64,000 nucleotides of DNA, taken from the NCBI GenBank assembly GCA_030386875.1, contig CM059575.1:49568859-49632858 (forward strand), in the 5' to 3' direction. Made by a program: the position numbers and the translations under genes. This DNA comes from Morinoia aosen. Taxonomy: Eukaryota; Arthropoda; Malacostraca; Amphipoda; Talitridae. Of this stretch, positions 10,463 to 22,380 are shown piece after piece. The notes beneath the pieces are model-generated. The model was not told the origin of the DNA. It did not search any database and was given only the letters and a program-made list of their open reading frames with translations. Each line of letters opens with the position of its first letter. The stretch's first letter is position 1.

Positions 10463-10563
10463 GGGCCCGCGCATTTGATTCGCATCCCCACCTGTACTAC
10501 ATCGTCACCAATAAACGTCGCACGTAACCAGCGTGATCTCTAACCTCTGTCTGCCTGTATATT
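10463..10563 (+). repeat. Second half of the LARD 5' LTR
   Basis: Starts with GGGCCCGCGCATTTG, shared with 15118. Contains a possible poly(A) signal AATAAA at 10510-10515. It ends at a candidate primer site TGGTGGCCAGAGAG (10564-10577) whose tRNA I do not recognise. With 6339-6410 the LTR would be about 172 bp, short for an LTR. Confidence 0.55.
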
Positions 10564-10577
10564 TGGTGGCCAGAGAG

Positions 10578-13500
10578 TTGACGGACCCACGAATTTAAGA
10601 CGATATAATTTAGAAGTCAAGAAGATGTAATTGAAAAGTTAAGAAGATACAGTATTCGTCGAGACCTACAGAAGTTTGAGAAGATCCAGTGACTTCAGCA
10701 AATCAACACGGCGGAGAAGATAACTGATAACTACTACTGATAACTACTACTGATCGTCTGGTGACGACAAGAATTATAACTTCTAAGAAGAATCTGAAGA
10801 GACAGTCAGAGCAACAAGAAATCGAGAATAAGGACAGCGTCTACAGAGAGCTTCAGAGATCTGCGAGAGGGCGGCTACAGATCTTAAACTACATCTACGA
10901 GGTGTGTCGACCGACTACAGCTACGTTATTTCGTGCTACGGACGTAGCAGTAACGGTGCATCGCTTCCAACGACTGCAGAGACCGCGACATCGTTCGACA
11001 ACGACAACTAAACCTACAATTTAAGATAAGTAACGCAGCAACAATTAATTGTTATTGTGGTCGCAGCAGCAGTAGTAGTGTTTTTTTTTCTTCAGTCAGT
11101 TATTGTTTGCGTGCGCGCAGGCGTCAAGGCCAAATATAGGCTGTACTCGCAGTGAGAGCAAGTTAGAGAGCAAGCAGTGTGCACCTACACTGAGTGCAAT
11201 AATCCCTAAACATGAGTTTGTTTAAGAGTTTAAGAGAGTTTTTTTGAAGTGAGTGGCGCAATTTTCTTGGAGTGTTGTTATAAGTGAATTAACTAAATTT
11301 GTATTGATTTAGTAACTGTTGTATAAATTTGCGTTTGAACAATCTTTAAGCTCAGTTGAGCAGTGATGTTATTTGTGTAAAACCAAGATACGAAACTAGT
11401 AACGTAACTATGCCTGAAGTTTCCGTAACCAGCGCGTTTGAAACGAGTACCATGACTACCACGGTTATTTTTCTTGCGTGGGTATATTGGCGAAAGAGAC
11501 ATAAGTATCTTTAAATGCCTTTTGTAGCCTGTGCAGCATTTAGGTCATTACCTGAGTTTTTTTGCTGGTTGCGTCTGGTAAGATGTTGCAGGGGGAAGTG
11601 CGTTCCAATTTGCTCAAAGGTAATGCTGAAGACCTTTGTAAAACTCAACGTTCAAGCAGTTAGAGAATAAGAGGAAAATTGTTTGCAAGAGAATCATTGC
11701 ATTATGATTTCGAGGAAGTACTACTGATCAAAGGATCAATTATTGAAAGAACAATTCGCTGTATTAAGATGACAGGAATTAGTTAAAAGATGATGTAAAA
11801 GTAGTACAATGCATTGAAATGATGTAATAATGATGAAATATGTACTGAGAAATGCAATGTGATTTCGAGAATTAAAAATATATTAAAGTTGGAAGATACT
11901 CTTTCAAGTGAAGTAAGTAATAATGGATGTTCAGATGATACATTCCTGATGTTATTGCTCTGAGTACGAAAGAAGATATATGTGAGAAAAATAGAGCAAA
12001 AAGAGAAGATACCGCGGCAGAGTGAATGTCCGTGAGAGAATAAATAAAGCGTTGCAGCGCTTGGTAAAAGATACCGACAAGTCTGTGGATATATCTGGTA
12101 AAATGGTTTAAAGTTACCAGGTAAATTTACCAGCGAGGTCGAATAATACTGTTGAGAAATAGTATTAAATTAATTCGCGCAGACAATTAAGTGAATAAGC
12201 TTTAAGAGAAGCTGTTACCGTTGATTTTCGATGGGACTCTGATTTTAGTTCATAATTTCATGTGGTGGAAATAATACCATTGATACCATGACGGTCAGAG
12301 TTTAGCATTGTGGATTGCGGTTGTCATTGTGCTGGTAATAAGTTAAAGAGTAACGAGTATCGAGTATCAAGTATCACTGGTAAAGAGTATCGAGTAAAGT
12401 TACCAGTGCAGCTGCAATGCAGCGCACACGAGTGAGTGTGATGTTTTTTTTGCTTGATGCAGAGGCAGATGTTTTTTTGTACGCCGGCGCAAGGCCGAGA
12501 GCTGTGCTCAGCACAGGCTGCACAAGGCATTGAACTTTAGCGAGGCGAGAGAGGCGCAAGGCGACGCATTTCCGGTCACTCTGACTGGCAACATGCAGAC
12601 AGTGGTGACTGCAGTTCAATGTACGGATGATTGTGACTGGTGTGACTGGTGGATAGTCATGAATTAGATGTGTTTTGGACGTGAGAGTCCACACTAATTC
12701 AGTGTGAGAATAAAATTTAATTTACTTCATAGTCATTTGTCAATGAGAGAGGCTTCATTTAATAATCCTTCAGTTAATAATTTTTGAGCACGTTGAAACA
12801 ATCTAGTGCATCATAAAAGTCATTTTACAAGCCTATCTGAATTTCATGTTCAGTAAAATTTTGTGCAATGAAATTTAAAATGTTTTAATTCTAAAAGAAT
12901 GCAATTTATTTTCTTGAATACCAAAATTGTCCAATTGACAATTTACAACTGATTGAAAGATTAAAATTGATTGTCAAGCATTTAACGTGAAAATATATTT
13001 TGATTTGATTTTTGAAGTACGTTCTTACGTATGTTTCTTATGTATATACCAAGTATTTTCAGTGCTTTTGCTATGTTTCATTGTATTCTCGTAAACGTTT
13101 TGCTTATAATCTATTTGCATCTAATTTTGCAGTGTAGTGTTCGTCTGCAAAAAGCAGCATGGTGAATCTCTTTGAACTGAAGTAACCTTTCTGGTTATGT
13201 TTTTAAATTCGAGGTTTTATTCGGTGAATACGTGCTTGTGAGGAATTTGCTGTTTATGAAATTTGTTCTATTTTTTTTTGTTTTTCCTTGCTCACGCCTG
13301 TGGATTTTAAATTAGTTCGCAGCTAAAAATAGCTCGTTGCCGGCGAGAGGCATGCGCTGACTTGGCTGACGAGTCGATGAGGCGGTGCACTTTTGCTGTC
13401 TCAGCAAAATTAAATTAAATTTGAAATCGATTTGAAATCAGCACTCACGTGAGTGGAAATTTCCCGAACGAGACTCAAAAATGTAGTTCTCAATTTATAG

Positions 13501-15029
13501 GTTCTCACTTTTCCTTTTAACGAGAATTTACCGCGAGTAAATACTTTAGATTAATGGGAGGTGAATGGACTTTGCCTAAACTTATGCGTTAACATTTGGG
13601 TTCATGAGTAGACTGTTAACTCAATTAATGAGATTCGTACTTAGTATTATTTACCTGTTTGAATTTTAATTTCTTTATATTTTTAATTGGTTGTTAACTC
13701 ATGTTGTTGATATCTGGCCATGCTAATCGTTTCTTTGTTTTCGTTTCATTTCAGCTTCGCGTGCTGTGCGAGTGACAGCGGGTACGGGCAAGTACCGCGT
13801 GTTAAGCACGTGGCGCGTACACGTGGTTGAGCCGTGTTCCGCTCAGACGGCGTGGTGCCTCAGCGACTTTGTTCTCAAAAACCAAAAACACATAAACTTT
13901 GACGACAGTAGAGCTTCAGAATTGGAAATTGAGATTGAAAATAATAAGAAAAATTATGAGAAAATTGAAATTGAAATATTGAAAAAAGAAGGAGCAGGAA
14001 AATATTACTGGAAAAATTTATGCGCTCGTTGAAAATCGAGTTTATTTGTATTTGAAAATGCGACTAAAATTCGGACTGAAGATGGGAAAGCGTTGTTGAA
14101 AATTATGCAAGAATTATGCTTTTGTTTGGATGCGTTTAACTCCGTGAAAATTGGAGGGTAAAATGTAATAAGAAACATGTTGAAAAGTTTTATGCGTTTA
14201 AGGGTTTATGCGTTTTAATGTGTTTAACCCGCTTAGATGTTTTATAATCATATAAGCTATATAATCACTATTAATTCTAGTTCTCGCTATGTAATAACTA
14301 TTTAATCATGCTAATGCTGTATGTGTTTTACGCTCACTATGCGATCGAGCGAGTGCAACATGTTTGGAGAAAACGATGGTGTTAACATTTGTAGTTGTGC
14401 GAAATTTAAATAATGGATTTGCTTTAATTCTGTTTAGTTATTATTTCGTTATTAATGTTGTTTTTGGACTTATTTGAAATTTCTTTTTATTTTTCATGCA
14501 CAAGGTTTTGCGATGTTGGTGTGTGATTTCATGTGATTACCTGAGGTCTAAATTGTTTTTATTTACAAATTGTTGCGACGAGTAATGACTTTTTATTGCG
14601 AAGGAAATGAAATTATTTGGGTTGATGCGAATCGAAATTGTGTTTTTTTTAATGAGATTATCTGGCGTTCCGTTTACTATCCTTTGCCATGTCTTGTTGA
14701 CGTAAGTAAGTATATTGTTAGTTCTTTAGTTGTGTTGTTTTTTTGTAGCAGCTAGGTTTATTTCTTTTCAATGTGGAGGATAAGGGCATTATGATTTATG
14801 ATTTATCTCTTCAGCGCCCTTGTACTTCTTGCTTGTGTTGCAGAATGTTATAAATAATTCTTTTGCGAGGTATCTTTTACTGAGTTTGATCAAATTTAAT
14901 TGTTTGGTTACTAATTACCTTTGAGTATCACACGCATGTGAGGCGGATTTTTGTTTGAAATTTAAATTTTTGTTTTTATCCGCCCGAATAATATTTTTTA
15001 TTTTTATTTATAATTGAATACCTATCCGG
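10578..15029 (+). other. LARD internal region, no gene seen
   Basis: About 4.45 kb with no ORF of recognisable content. The left third is purine-rich (AAGAAGAT words), the rest T-rich. A short ORF at 13766-14032 (88 aa) has a Lys/Glu/Ile-rich end (NNKKNYEKIEIEILKKEG) and could be a gag or coiled-coil scrap, but nothing supports expression. 12095-12140 has inverted CTGGTAAA / TTTACCAG words, and 12355-12400 repeats GAGTATCGAGTA. Confidence 0.5.
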
Positions 15030-15045
15030 GTAAAGGAGGGAGGTA

Positions 15046-15141
15046 TGTGCGCCAAGCGCCATCCATGCCCCTCTTCCCCCGTTCGCCTCAGAGGTCTTAT
15101 AGGCGGTGAGCTCTTTAGGGCCCGCGCATTTGGTTCGCATC
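15046..15141 (+). repeat. LARD 3' LTR, truncated
   Basis: Carries CTCTTTA joined directly to GGGCCCGCGC, whereas in the 5' LTR a 4,050-bp element sits at that point. It is cut at 15141, where the sequence becomes LINE endonuclease. Confidence 0.65.
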
Positions 15142-15591
15142 GGGATCGGAGAAGAGTAGGGAGGAGAGAGAGGAGTTTTGGGAGAAGTTGTCCGAGTGTG
15201 TTGCAAGAGTGGGGAATGGTTGTAGAGTTGTGGTGATGGGGGACCTGAATGCGAGAGTGGGTGATGAGGTGGTGGATGGTGTTGTTGGTAGGTATGGAGC
15301 AGCTGGGGTAAATAAGAGTGGTGAATACTTGGTGGAGTTCTGTTTAGAGAGAGAGATTTAGTGATTGGGAATAGTATGTTTGAGAAAAAGAGTATAAACA
15401 TGTATACATATGTGAGAACGAATAGAGGTGTGATAGTGGAGAGAGCATTGATGGATTATATTTTGGTTAACAGGGGAGTGATGGGTCGTTTGCTCGATGT
15501 GCATGTGTTCCGTGGTGAGATGAATGCGATATCAGTTCATTACTTGGTGGAAGGAAAGTTGAGAGTAAGTAGAGTGTGGGGGAGGTGTTAA
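15142..15591 (+). pseudogene. LINE endonuclease fragment
   Basis: Apurinic-type endonuclease that nicks target DNA. Visible are VVVMGDLNARVGDEVVDG (the metal/active-site GDLNA motif, about 15228-15280), then GNSMFEKKSINMYTYVRTN and ERALMDYILVNRGVMGRLLD. The first part ends at a TAG at 15358-15360 and the next frame resumes directly, so one early stop splits it. The SDH motif expected near the end appears as SVHYLVEG, an altered active site. The N-terminal half is missing. Confidence 0.8.
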
Positions 15592-16031
15592 AAGGAGGAG
15601 TGGAAGGGAGGTGTTAAATGTGAGCAAGTTGCATGATTCTGGGCGTGAGTGTGAGTATCAGGAGAAGATGAAAGTAGAGTATGGGAGGGTGAAGGTAAGT
15701 GATGTTGTCTGAGTGGATGGGGAATGGAAGTTGTTTAAAGATGCGGTAGAAAATGTGCAAGGAAAGTGTGTGGGTCAAGGAAGGTTGGAGGGGGGGATTA
15801 GAAAAGGAAGTGAATGGTTGAACGGAGAACTAGGAGCGGCTGTGAGATGAAAGCGGGGGGCGTTTGAAAGGTGGCTGCAAAGTGGCAGCCAGCAAAATTT
15901 CGAAGAGTATAAGGAGAGGAAGAAAGAGGTACAAAGAATGGTAAGGAGAGCAAAGAGGGAGGCGGATAGGTTGGGGGGGAGGAAGTTGGGAGGGGGACTT
16001 CACGGAGAGAAGGAAGGTTTTCTGGAACGAA

Positions 16032-17774
16032 GTGGAGAGAATTAGGAAAGGACAGGTGGAGAGTGAAACAAGAGTGAAGGATGCAAATGGTAGGCTGCTA
16101 GTGGAGGGTTGTGATGTGAGGAAGAGATTGGCGGAGTATTTTGAGGAACTGCCGAACGTGAAGGATGATAGGGTTGCGAGAGTGGTAGCTGTTGAAAGTG
16201 ATGTTAGAATGCCTGTGTTTGGTGAAGTGACTAGAAGTCTAATAAGAAGTGTAGAGGTTAGAGGTTACAGGTGCGTTGGATGTGATGAAAAATGGGAAAG
16301 CTCCAGGTATGGATGGCTGCACGGTTGAATGCCTAAAGAAAGGAGGAAATGTGGTTGTAGAATGGTTGGTACGTTTATTCAATGTCAGTTTTGAGGCTAG
16401 TGAAGTGCTGGTAGATTGGAGTAGCCCGTGTGTAGTTCCGTTGTACAAGGGGAAAGGTGACAGGTATGAGTGCAGTAATTCTAGAGGTATAAGTCTAATG
16501 AGTGTCGTTGGAAAGCTGTATGGAAGAGTTTTAATTGGAAGAGTGAGAGTGATGACGGATCGTGTGCTTGCTGAATAACAATGTGGTTTTACAAGTGGTA
16601 GATATTGTGTAGATCAAATGTTTGCTATTAAGCAGGTAAATGAGAAATACTTAGCAAAAGAAAAAGATGTATATTGGGCATTATGAATCTAGAGAAGGCG
16701 TATGACAGAGTGGACCGTGAGGCTCTATGGCAAGTTGTAAGCTTGTAAAGAGTGGGTGGGAGTCTGTTGAATGCGGTCAAGAGTTTCTACATTGATAGCA
16801 GAGCTTGTGTGAGAGTAGGAAATTAGGTGAGTTAGTGGTTTTCAGTTGGGACAAGTGTGAGACAGATATGTGTGAAGTCGCCGTAGTTGTTTAATTTGTT
16901 TATGGATGGTATGGTGAGAGAAGTGAATGCCAGTGTTGGGAAAAGGTGCGCAGTTGGTGAGACAAAATGGTATGTATTGGGAAGTGTGTCAGCTATTGTT
17001 TGCAGATGATACAGCGTTTGTGGCTGATTCAGAGGAGAAGCTAAGGAGACAGGTTGCAGAGTTTTGTAGAATGTGCGAAAGGCGTAAATTGAGGGTAAAT
17101 GTGAATAAAAGTAAATTGATGAGATGTTCAAGAGGTGGAGTGTTGGGAACTTTGGATGTGAGGATGAATGGTGAAGTATTAGAGGAGGTAGAACATTTTG
17201 GGTACCTCGGGTCGGATGTGGCTGTTAAGGATAGTATGGAAGTAGAAGTGAGGCATCGAGTTGGTGAAGGCTGTAAGACATTGGGTGCAATGAGGAAAGT
17301 TTTGGAATGCAGGAGTTCGAGTATGAATGCTAAGAGGGGTCTGTATGAAAGCTTGATCGTGCCTGTTTTGTTGTATGGAGCAGAGTCCTTTGGTTTGAGA
17401 GCAGCTGAGAGGATGAAGTTGGATGCGTTTGAGATGAAGTGTTTGAGGAGCATGTATGGAGTAACAAGAAGAGATAGGATCAGGAATGAGTTGATTAGGG
17501 GGCAGACGGGATTTATCAAAAAGTTGAGCAGGCGAGTGGATGAAAGAGAGTTTGGATGAAAGAGAGTTTGGATGGTTTGGTCATGTTGGAAAAAATGAAT
17601 GTTGAGCGGCTGGTGAAAAAGATATATATGTCGGAAGTGAGTGGTATTAGAGCGCGAGGTAGACCACGGATGAGTTGGATGGATGAGATGAAACGTGCTT
17701 CGTATGAGAAGGGTCTGACTGTGGACGTGGCGAGAGGGATGACTGCGAATAGAGGTGAGTGGGGCAGTGCATAA
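16032..17774 (+). pseudogene. LINE reverse transcriptase, multiply broken
   Basis: Four frames make up the polymerase: 16032-16328, 16276-16578, 16927-17559 and 17556-17774. Landmarks are GKAPGMDGCTVECLKKGG, VVPLYKGKGD, SNSRGISLMSVVGKLYGR, a motif A of EKAYDRVDREALW at about 16690, catalytic LLFADDTAFVAD at about 16995, KLRVNVNKSKLMRCSR and, near the end, ARGRPRMSWMDEM. Between 16579 and 16926 the frame shifts repeatedly. The order and wording match a LINE group abundant in arthropods and other invertebrates; I place it only loosely as RTE/CR1-like. Confidence 0.85.
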
Positions 17775-18105
17775 GAAGGTAATTTTATTTTTGACGCGAT
17801 ACTGGAAGCCTGCCCGCGTGTGATAGGGTTGACCTGTCCTGTGCGGGGGGAGGGGCTGCACTCAATGAAGCGGTCGGAGTATACCAGCTATGGCTGTCGG
17901 GCCTATGTGGAAGGTGGTTGTGCTGGGCTGCTGCTGATCCTGGCAGTTCTGGTGCGGCCAGTGCTACCTCTCTCGCTTCCTAGTGACTAAGAGTGATGAT
18001 TGTGGCCTGCTGTCGGCTACCCTCCCGCAGGGAGGAGAAGCCTGTATAGGTATATGTAGGTATATTACAAAGATGTATTGGTTGTTGTATAATGTAACAA
18101 AAGAT
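17775..18105 (+). other. 3' UTR of the LINE
   Basis: Non-coding tail after the last RT frame, with a G-rich zone (GTGCGGGGGGAGGGGCTGC) and CCTCCCGCAGGGAGGAG, an 8-bp-stem hairpin (18022-18038). It ends near TATATGTAGGTATATTAC without poly(A). Confidence 0.55.
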
Positions 18106-18149
18106 AGGATCATTAGCAGTAAAAATTCCTGATTACTTTTCAGTATGTA

Positions 18150-18480
18150 CGGCAGTTCACACTTATTGTGTAGACGCAAGATAGCGAGCTATTTTAGTTT
18201 TGAATTCTATTAATGTTTGAGAGGTTTTGATGCTCTGGGGGAGTTTGTTGCACAGTAAGGCTCCTGATACTGACAGAGCTTTCTGCCCAAAGTTAGATGA
18301 ACGGTATTTGATTAAGACATCATGACTCCTATTCGTATTTAGGTTTTGACGGTATGGGGATGGAATTTCAGTACTTCAGCATTGCTCTTTGTAAGATATG
18401 AAGAGGAGAATGCGTATTAGGCTTCGTATACCACAAACCATTTCTGAGTACGAGTCCAGCCGAGCATATTTAGGAGAGGT
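18150..18480 (-). pseudogene. C-terminal fragment of a second LINE RT
   Basis: On minus, frames in this stretch encode NRSHDVLIKYRSSNFGQKAL, then LSVSGALLCNKLPQSIKT and LIEFKTKIARYLAST. This is the usual last 80 residues of Jockey/CR1-type ORF2. It is the downstream part of the RT remnant at 20250-20905, separated by inserted repeats. Confidence 0.7.
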
Positions 18481-18828
18481 GATAGGTGAAGAAAATTTAC
18501 TAAAGTTAATTTTTTGGTTAATAAAAATCGCTTTAATTTATAAAAATTCAGTAACATAACCTCATAATATTTTCCAAATTAAATCATAAATTTAGAATTT
18601 ATGGCGCTGACCCTTTCTATGTTTCTCTAATACTTACAACGAAGTTTAAAAATCAGATGGTAGTGGCTGCTCCCCTCAGAGCGCTCTCGGTGCCACAGAC
18701 GCGGATTCACTCTGGGCCTCACCTTCACACTGTGATTAACTCAGACTTGCCCCGGCTGCAGAACTATAATTACTCAAGTTTTATGCGACATACATTTATC
18801 AATTCTGTGCCGAGTGTTATTTGCAGCG

Positions 18829-19078
18829 TACGTCAGTGCAAATGGTGGTTAACGTCTGTTGGGCGTCTCGGAGCTGGTGCCCATTTTCTCTGTTGGGTAC
18901 AGGGGAAAAATTCCAAGCACACTACCCCACTCTACCCAGGTGTCTGAAATGGGTACCGGTCTTGACCGGGGGAAAGCGTCATGGCGTCCTGGCGTTAGTT
19001 ATTAAGCATTTGAAAATCCAATGTACAAGGTGGTATGTATCAGGCTTGAAATTGGAAATAAAGCATCCGTAGATGCCT
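18829..19078 (+). repeat. SINE copy 1, degraded head, (ATT)n tail
   Basis: Shares blocks with the copy at 19961: CTGTTGGGTACAGGGG, CCCAGGTGTCTGAAATGGGT, the 3' block ATGTATCAGGCTTG and AATAAAGCATCC. Its tRNA-like head is degenerate. A run of ATT repeats follows (19080-19122). Confidence 0.75.
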
Positions 19079-19396
19079 TCATTATTATTATTATTCTTAA
19101 TATTAATATTATTATTATTATTATGGACCGCACGGGTGATATTTTCATCAAGCGATCGTCGGTGCGCCACTGCCGACCTAGGACCCGACCATCGCAACGA
19201 TCTTCTCGCGTCACTTATGGACCTGCAAGCTCACATGGCCGGCTAATTTCTCATCCCGTCTCCTCGCCTCTGGACGACTGCAAGGCACTACTGCATATTC
19301 GATGGTGAGACACAGTTATGGTCAGCGCCATTTCGTATTTGTCTGTCGAGCTGTTTGTGTTAGTCTCATCAACCACAAATTATAAATAGGAGAGAA

Positions 19397-19634
19397 ACTA
19401 ACTATTAATTTCTCAATTACTTATCGTGTGGACCGCTGGTCGGCCACCGTAACTAACTATTAATTACGCAATTACTAATTCCGTGGACCGCTGGTCGGCC
19501 ACCGTAACTAACTGTTGATTACACAATTACTTATTACTCTAATTGCGTGGACCGCTAGTCGGCCACTGTCCTTAATTACCTATTACTAAATTACTAAATT
19601 ACTATAATTGCGTGGACCGCTAGTCGGCCACCGT
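19397..19634. repeat. Four tandem units of 54-65 bp
   Basis: Each unit ends in a conserved GTGGACCGCTGGTCGGCCAC block (G to A in the third and fourth) preceded by AT-rich AATTACTAATTA-type sequence of variable length. The block can fold (GTGG..ACC with GGT..CCAC). Host element unknown. Confidence 0.8.
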
Positions 19635-19960
19635 TCTTAATTAACTTGTTACTCAATCACTCTGAAACGTAATTTCTAATAGTGTTGGTTATCTATCCCC
19701 ACAGTTGTGTCAGGCATTGAGGTTTCTGAGCGCGCTGATGGGGTGCACAACACTCCCCTTATCCTTTCTAACCAAGATCAGGAATCGTCTCTGTTTTTCA
19801 TTTTATAATCAATTTTCGTAAACTTGATTCGTTTCCGTCACCTGCTATAGTGCATGAACTTTATTTGCCATTAGGTGATCATTCTTTTTTAATTTACCTT
19901 TGCATACAACCTTAGCTGCGAAATTCATGCATTTTTCAAAATTATTTTCGAGATATTGAG

Positions 19961-20255
19961 GTGCTCTCCGTGGCACAGTGGTTAAGGGATCAGCCTTGTA
20001 CGTTGGAGACGAGGGTTCGTATCCCGGCGCTGGCGCGGAGATTTTCCCCGTTGGGTATATGGGAAAGCTCAAGCACAATACCCCACTCAACCCAGGTGTC
20101 GGAAATGGGTACCGGTTTTAAGGGGGAACCGTCATGGTGTCCTATATTTAGGGTTAGTTATAAGACATTTGAAAAACCAATGCTTAAGATCATATGTATC
20201 AGGCTTGATTAAAAATAAAGCATCCCAAAGATGCCGATGTTTGTTTGTTTGTTTG
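19961..20255 (+). repeat. SINE copy 2, tRNA-derived, near full length
   Basis: The tRNA-like head has an A box (TGGCACAGTGG, 19971-19981) and a B box (GGTTCGTATCC, 20014-20024) at normal spacing, the internal promoter for RNA polymerase III. The body has CCCCGTTGGGTATATGGG, CCCAGGTGTCGGAAATGGG and ATGTATCAGGCTTGATT, and the 3' end has AATAAAGCATCC then a (TTTG)n tail. This is the best reference copy of the family in the window. It lies in the minus LINE remnant. Confidence 0.85.
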
Positions 20256-20905
20256 TTTGTTTTTGTTTTGTATATCTTTTTATACCAGGCTACAATAGTC
20301 AATACGTGATAAAGACAAAGATTGAACAGCGAATAATCTAGATTCTTCGTCAGGCATACTTTTTATACGATTAAAAAACTTTAAAGTCCCGTGAATTGCG
20401 TTGCAGGTTTTACCAGCGTGGGATTTGAAGGACATGTTTCTATCGAACTAAATACCCAATTTTTTTGCTTATTCTGATGAGTGAATTTTATCATTCCCAA
20501 CCGTTAGAGTTAGATTTATTCGAATTTCGAATATTTTTTATTGCTTCTATTGACACATAAATAATGAATTGCGTTTTACTCGCGTTTAGCTTGAGACCAT
20601 TTTGGTCATACTATGACTTGAGGCTGATCCATAGGGCTTGAGCTTCAATTTTCGTCTGTGATATTTCTGATACAGAGCTTGTCATTGCAATTTGGACATC
20701 ATCTGCATACATAGAGATTCGAGTGTTAGAAGGCATTGGAGAGAAATCGTTAATGAAAATTGAAAACAATAGCGGACCCAGAATGGATCCTTGAGGGGCA
20801 CCAAAGTTATTTTGAAGGAATGGGAACAACTTGTTATCTAAGAGGCCTGCATGAGACCGATTTTAAAGGTAGCATTTAAACCAATGAATGGAGTCGGGTT
20901 TTTCT
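20250..20905 (-). pseudogene. RT core fragment of the same minus LINE
   Basis: The clearest piece is GAPQGSILGPLLFSIFIND (RT motif B) followed by the catalytic MYADDVQIAM (about 20700). Upstream on minus, SIHWFKCYL and NRSHA flank a stop; downstream, NASKTQFIIY, DRNMSFKSHAGKTCNAI and LSLSRIDYCSLV are visible in shifting frames. Several stops and frameshifts show old decay. A SINE (19961-20240) separates it from the C-terminal piece. Confidence 0.78.
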
Positions 20906-20999
20906 TCCGCTCTTTAGATTTAGTAGTTATATTACCGAATAGGTTTACGTCCTTGAGTTCTCCGATTATTTTGACTGAATCAATGATTATTATATGCTG

Positions 21000-22380
21000 C
21001 CACCACCCGGGGGGTTCCCCGGACTAAAATGTAGTGAAATTGAACAATCGTGCGAATTTTCTCGGGTAGCAGTTTCTGAGGGCCACGGGCACGTGTTTCA
21101 TGTGCGAGTTTGCGAGAGACGAGAGGAAACATACGAGGCCCAAGTTTTCACATTTATTGGACGGCAAGCAAGGATGACACGAGACAGCGTGGTAGAAACC
21201 CCTCACGATTTCGGAACAAACAGGACAAATTAACTCACGATTTTCTTTCGATCGATTTCTCACGATAACACCACGACACTGTGTAAGCAATATTTCGAGT
21301 CAAAGAAACTGTCGAGCCCCGAATGTCGAGCCCTAAAAACGTCAAGCCAAATGAGCGTATAGCGGACGCTTTGAATTCATGCGCCCTCACAATACAATCA
21401 ATACTTCGCCGTTGACTGTGCCAACGTTTAAACCGAACACAAGTTCCAAATTCAACAATTGAATACACGGGCCTCTACAATCGATTCCCGAATTCCTTCT
21501 GAAAGACCTTGTTTAAGTACTCTCTGAATCCTACGTCCGAGTCCTTGACCTTTCTCGAAACTCACAGGCAAATCAAATTTCCTAAGTAAAATAAAAGCCG
21601 GCGTGATCGTCTCACACATCAACCCCGACTACCCGGTTTATGTCCGTTCCCGACTCCGACTCCGCACCAAGTGTCGTCTACTCGTCCCACTCAACCTCGC
21701 TCGGACAGCGCTCCCCCCTCCCCGAAGGGGAGGGTGGTCGCCGCACGAGCAGGGTAACGAGGGGCGGGCAAGGTTCTGAGGCCCCCCCCCTTTCCCCACA
21801 CAACCGGGGGTACGGCTGGTGGGGAGGGGTCGGTCTCATGGTCCTTAACCGCCTCCCGCCACGGCTAATTAAATAAAGGTTCGCCTGACGGCAACTCTAG
21901 ACGGAGCCCTGGTGCCGCTGGCCATGGGTCCCCGCATTTTTATTACGATGTGGGTACATGTGCCAGCGCATCGAATTATCGAATTGAATATGGGGAGTGT
22001 TTCTTATGAGAAAGTCCAGATCGTGTATTTCCCAAAACCAAAGCTCGCAGAGCCGGCTCACATTTTATGACCCGTGTAATATGAGATCCAGTCTTAACAT
22101 CAATTATATATTTTCGCTCGGCAACGCTAACGGCAAAAATCCCTGATATACACCAATATATATGAAAAAATTTTCCGATTCTTCAAAAAAATGAATGCAA
22201 TATCGAGCTCATGTGGACCCGATGTTAAGCTGCACTGTCAGATCAGATTAAGGCCACCATCCCAGGCCCTTGCCAGATGCTGTCGATTCCATGGTCATTT
22301 TTCATGTTTTTGTTGTAAAAGGACCCTTAGGTGGTAGACTATTCGTTCCTAAAATTTTATGGCGCTATGGAAAATAATTT
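21000..22380. other. Unassigned region, possible minus LTR at 21015-21480
   Basis: On minus, sequence from about 21478 starts TGTAGAGGCCCG, has AATAAA near 21158 and ends before TGGTGGCAGC (about 20998-21007), resembling an LTR followed by a primer site; no second copy is present to prove it. 21640-21900 is GC-rich with C runs and an ORF of low-complexity character. No gene is recognised. Confidence 0.3.

Larger units (their letters stand above)
6339..15141 (+). mobile_element. LARD-like non-coding LTR retrotransposon
   Basis: A 72-bp block at 6339-6410 recurs at 15046-15117 with one mismatch, and the next 24 bp at 15118-15141 recur at 10463-10486 with one mismatch. The left copy starts TGTGCGCC; the right copy also starts TGTGCGCC, directly after a purine tract (GTAAAGGAGGGAGG, 15030-15043). 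They are read as 5' and 3' LTRs. After removing the DNA transposon at 6411-10460 the element is about 4.75 kb with an internal region of about 4.5 kb holding no long ORF, which fits a large non-autonomous derivative. The 3' LTR ends abruptly at 15141 where LINE coding sequence starts. Confidence 0.65.
15142..18105 (+). mobile_element. Decayed LINE (RTE/CR1-like), 5' truncated
   Basis: Endonuclease, RT and a C-terminal domain follow in order on plus, then a 3' UTR rich in TATATGTAGGTATATT. The frame changes many times. The left end is a sharp junction with the LARD LTR at about 15142, inside the endonuclease. The strand is very G-rich (AGAGTGGG, GGTGTG), so long false ORFs appear on minus. Confidence 0.85.

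Noticed and set aside
13355-13410. Hammerhead-like words CTGACGAG near GATGAGGCGG
   Set aside because: The GAAA core and matching stems of a hammerhead ribozyme are missing.
16989-17861. 290-aa minus ORF
   Set aside because: It lies exactly opposite the LINE RT (catalytic LLFADD on plus); its Ser/Thr/His/Pro-rich sequence is the complement of G-rich coding DNA.
21024-21290. 88-aa minus ORF with CPVC and CHPC spacing, zinc-finger-like
   Set aside because: No regular second pair of ligands, and it overlaps a possible LTR; probably chance.
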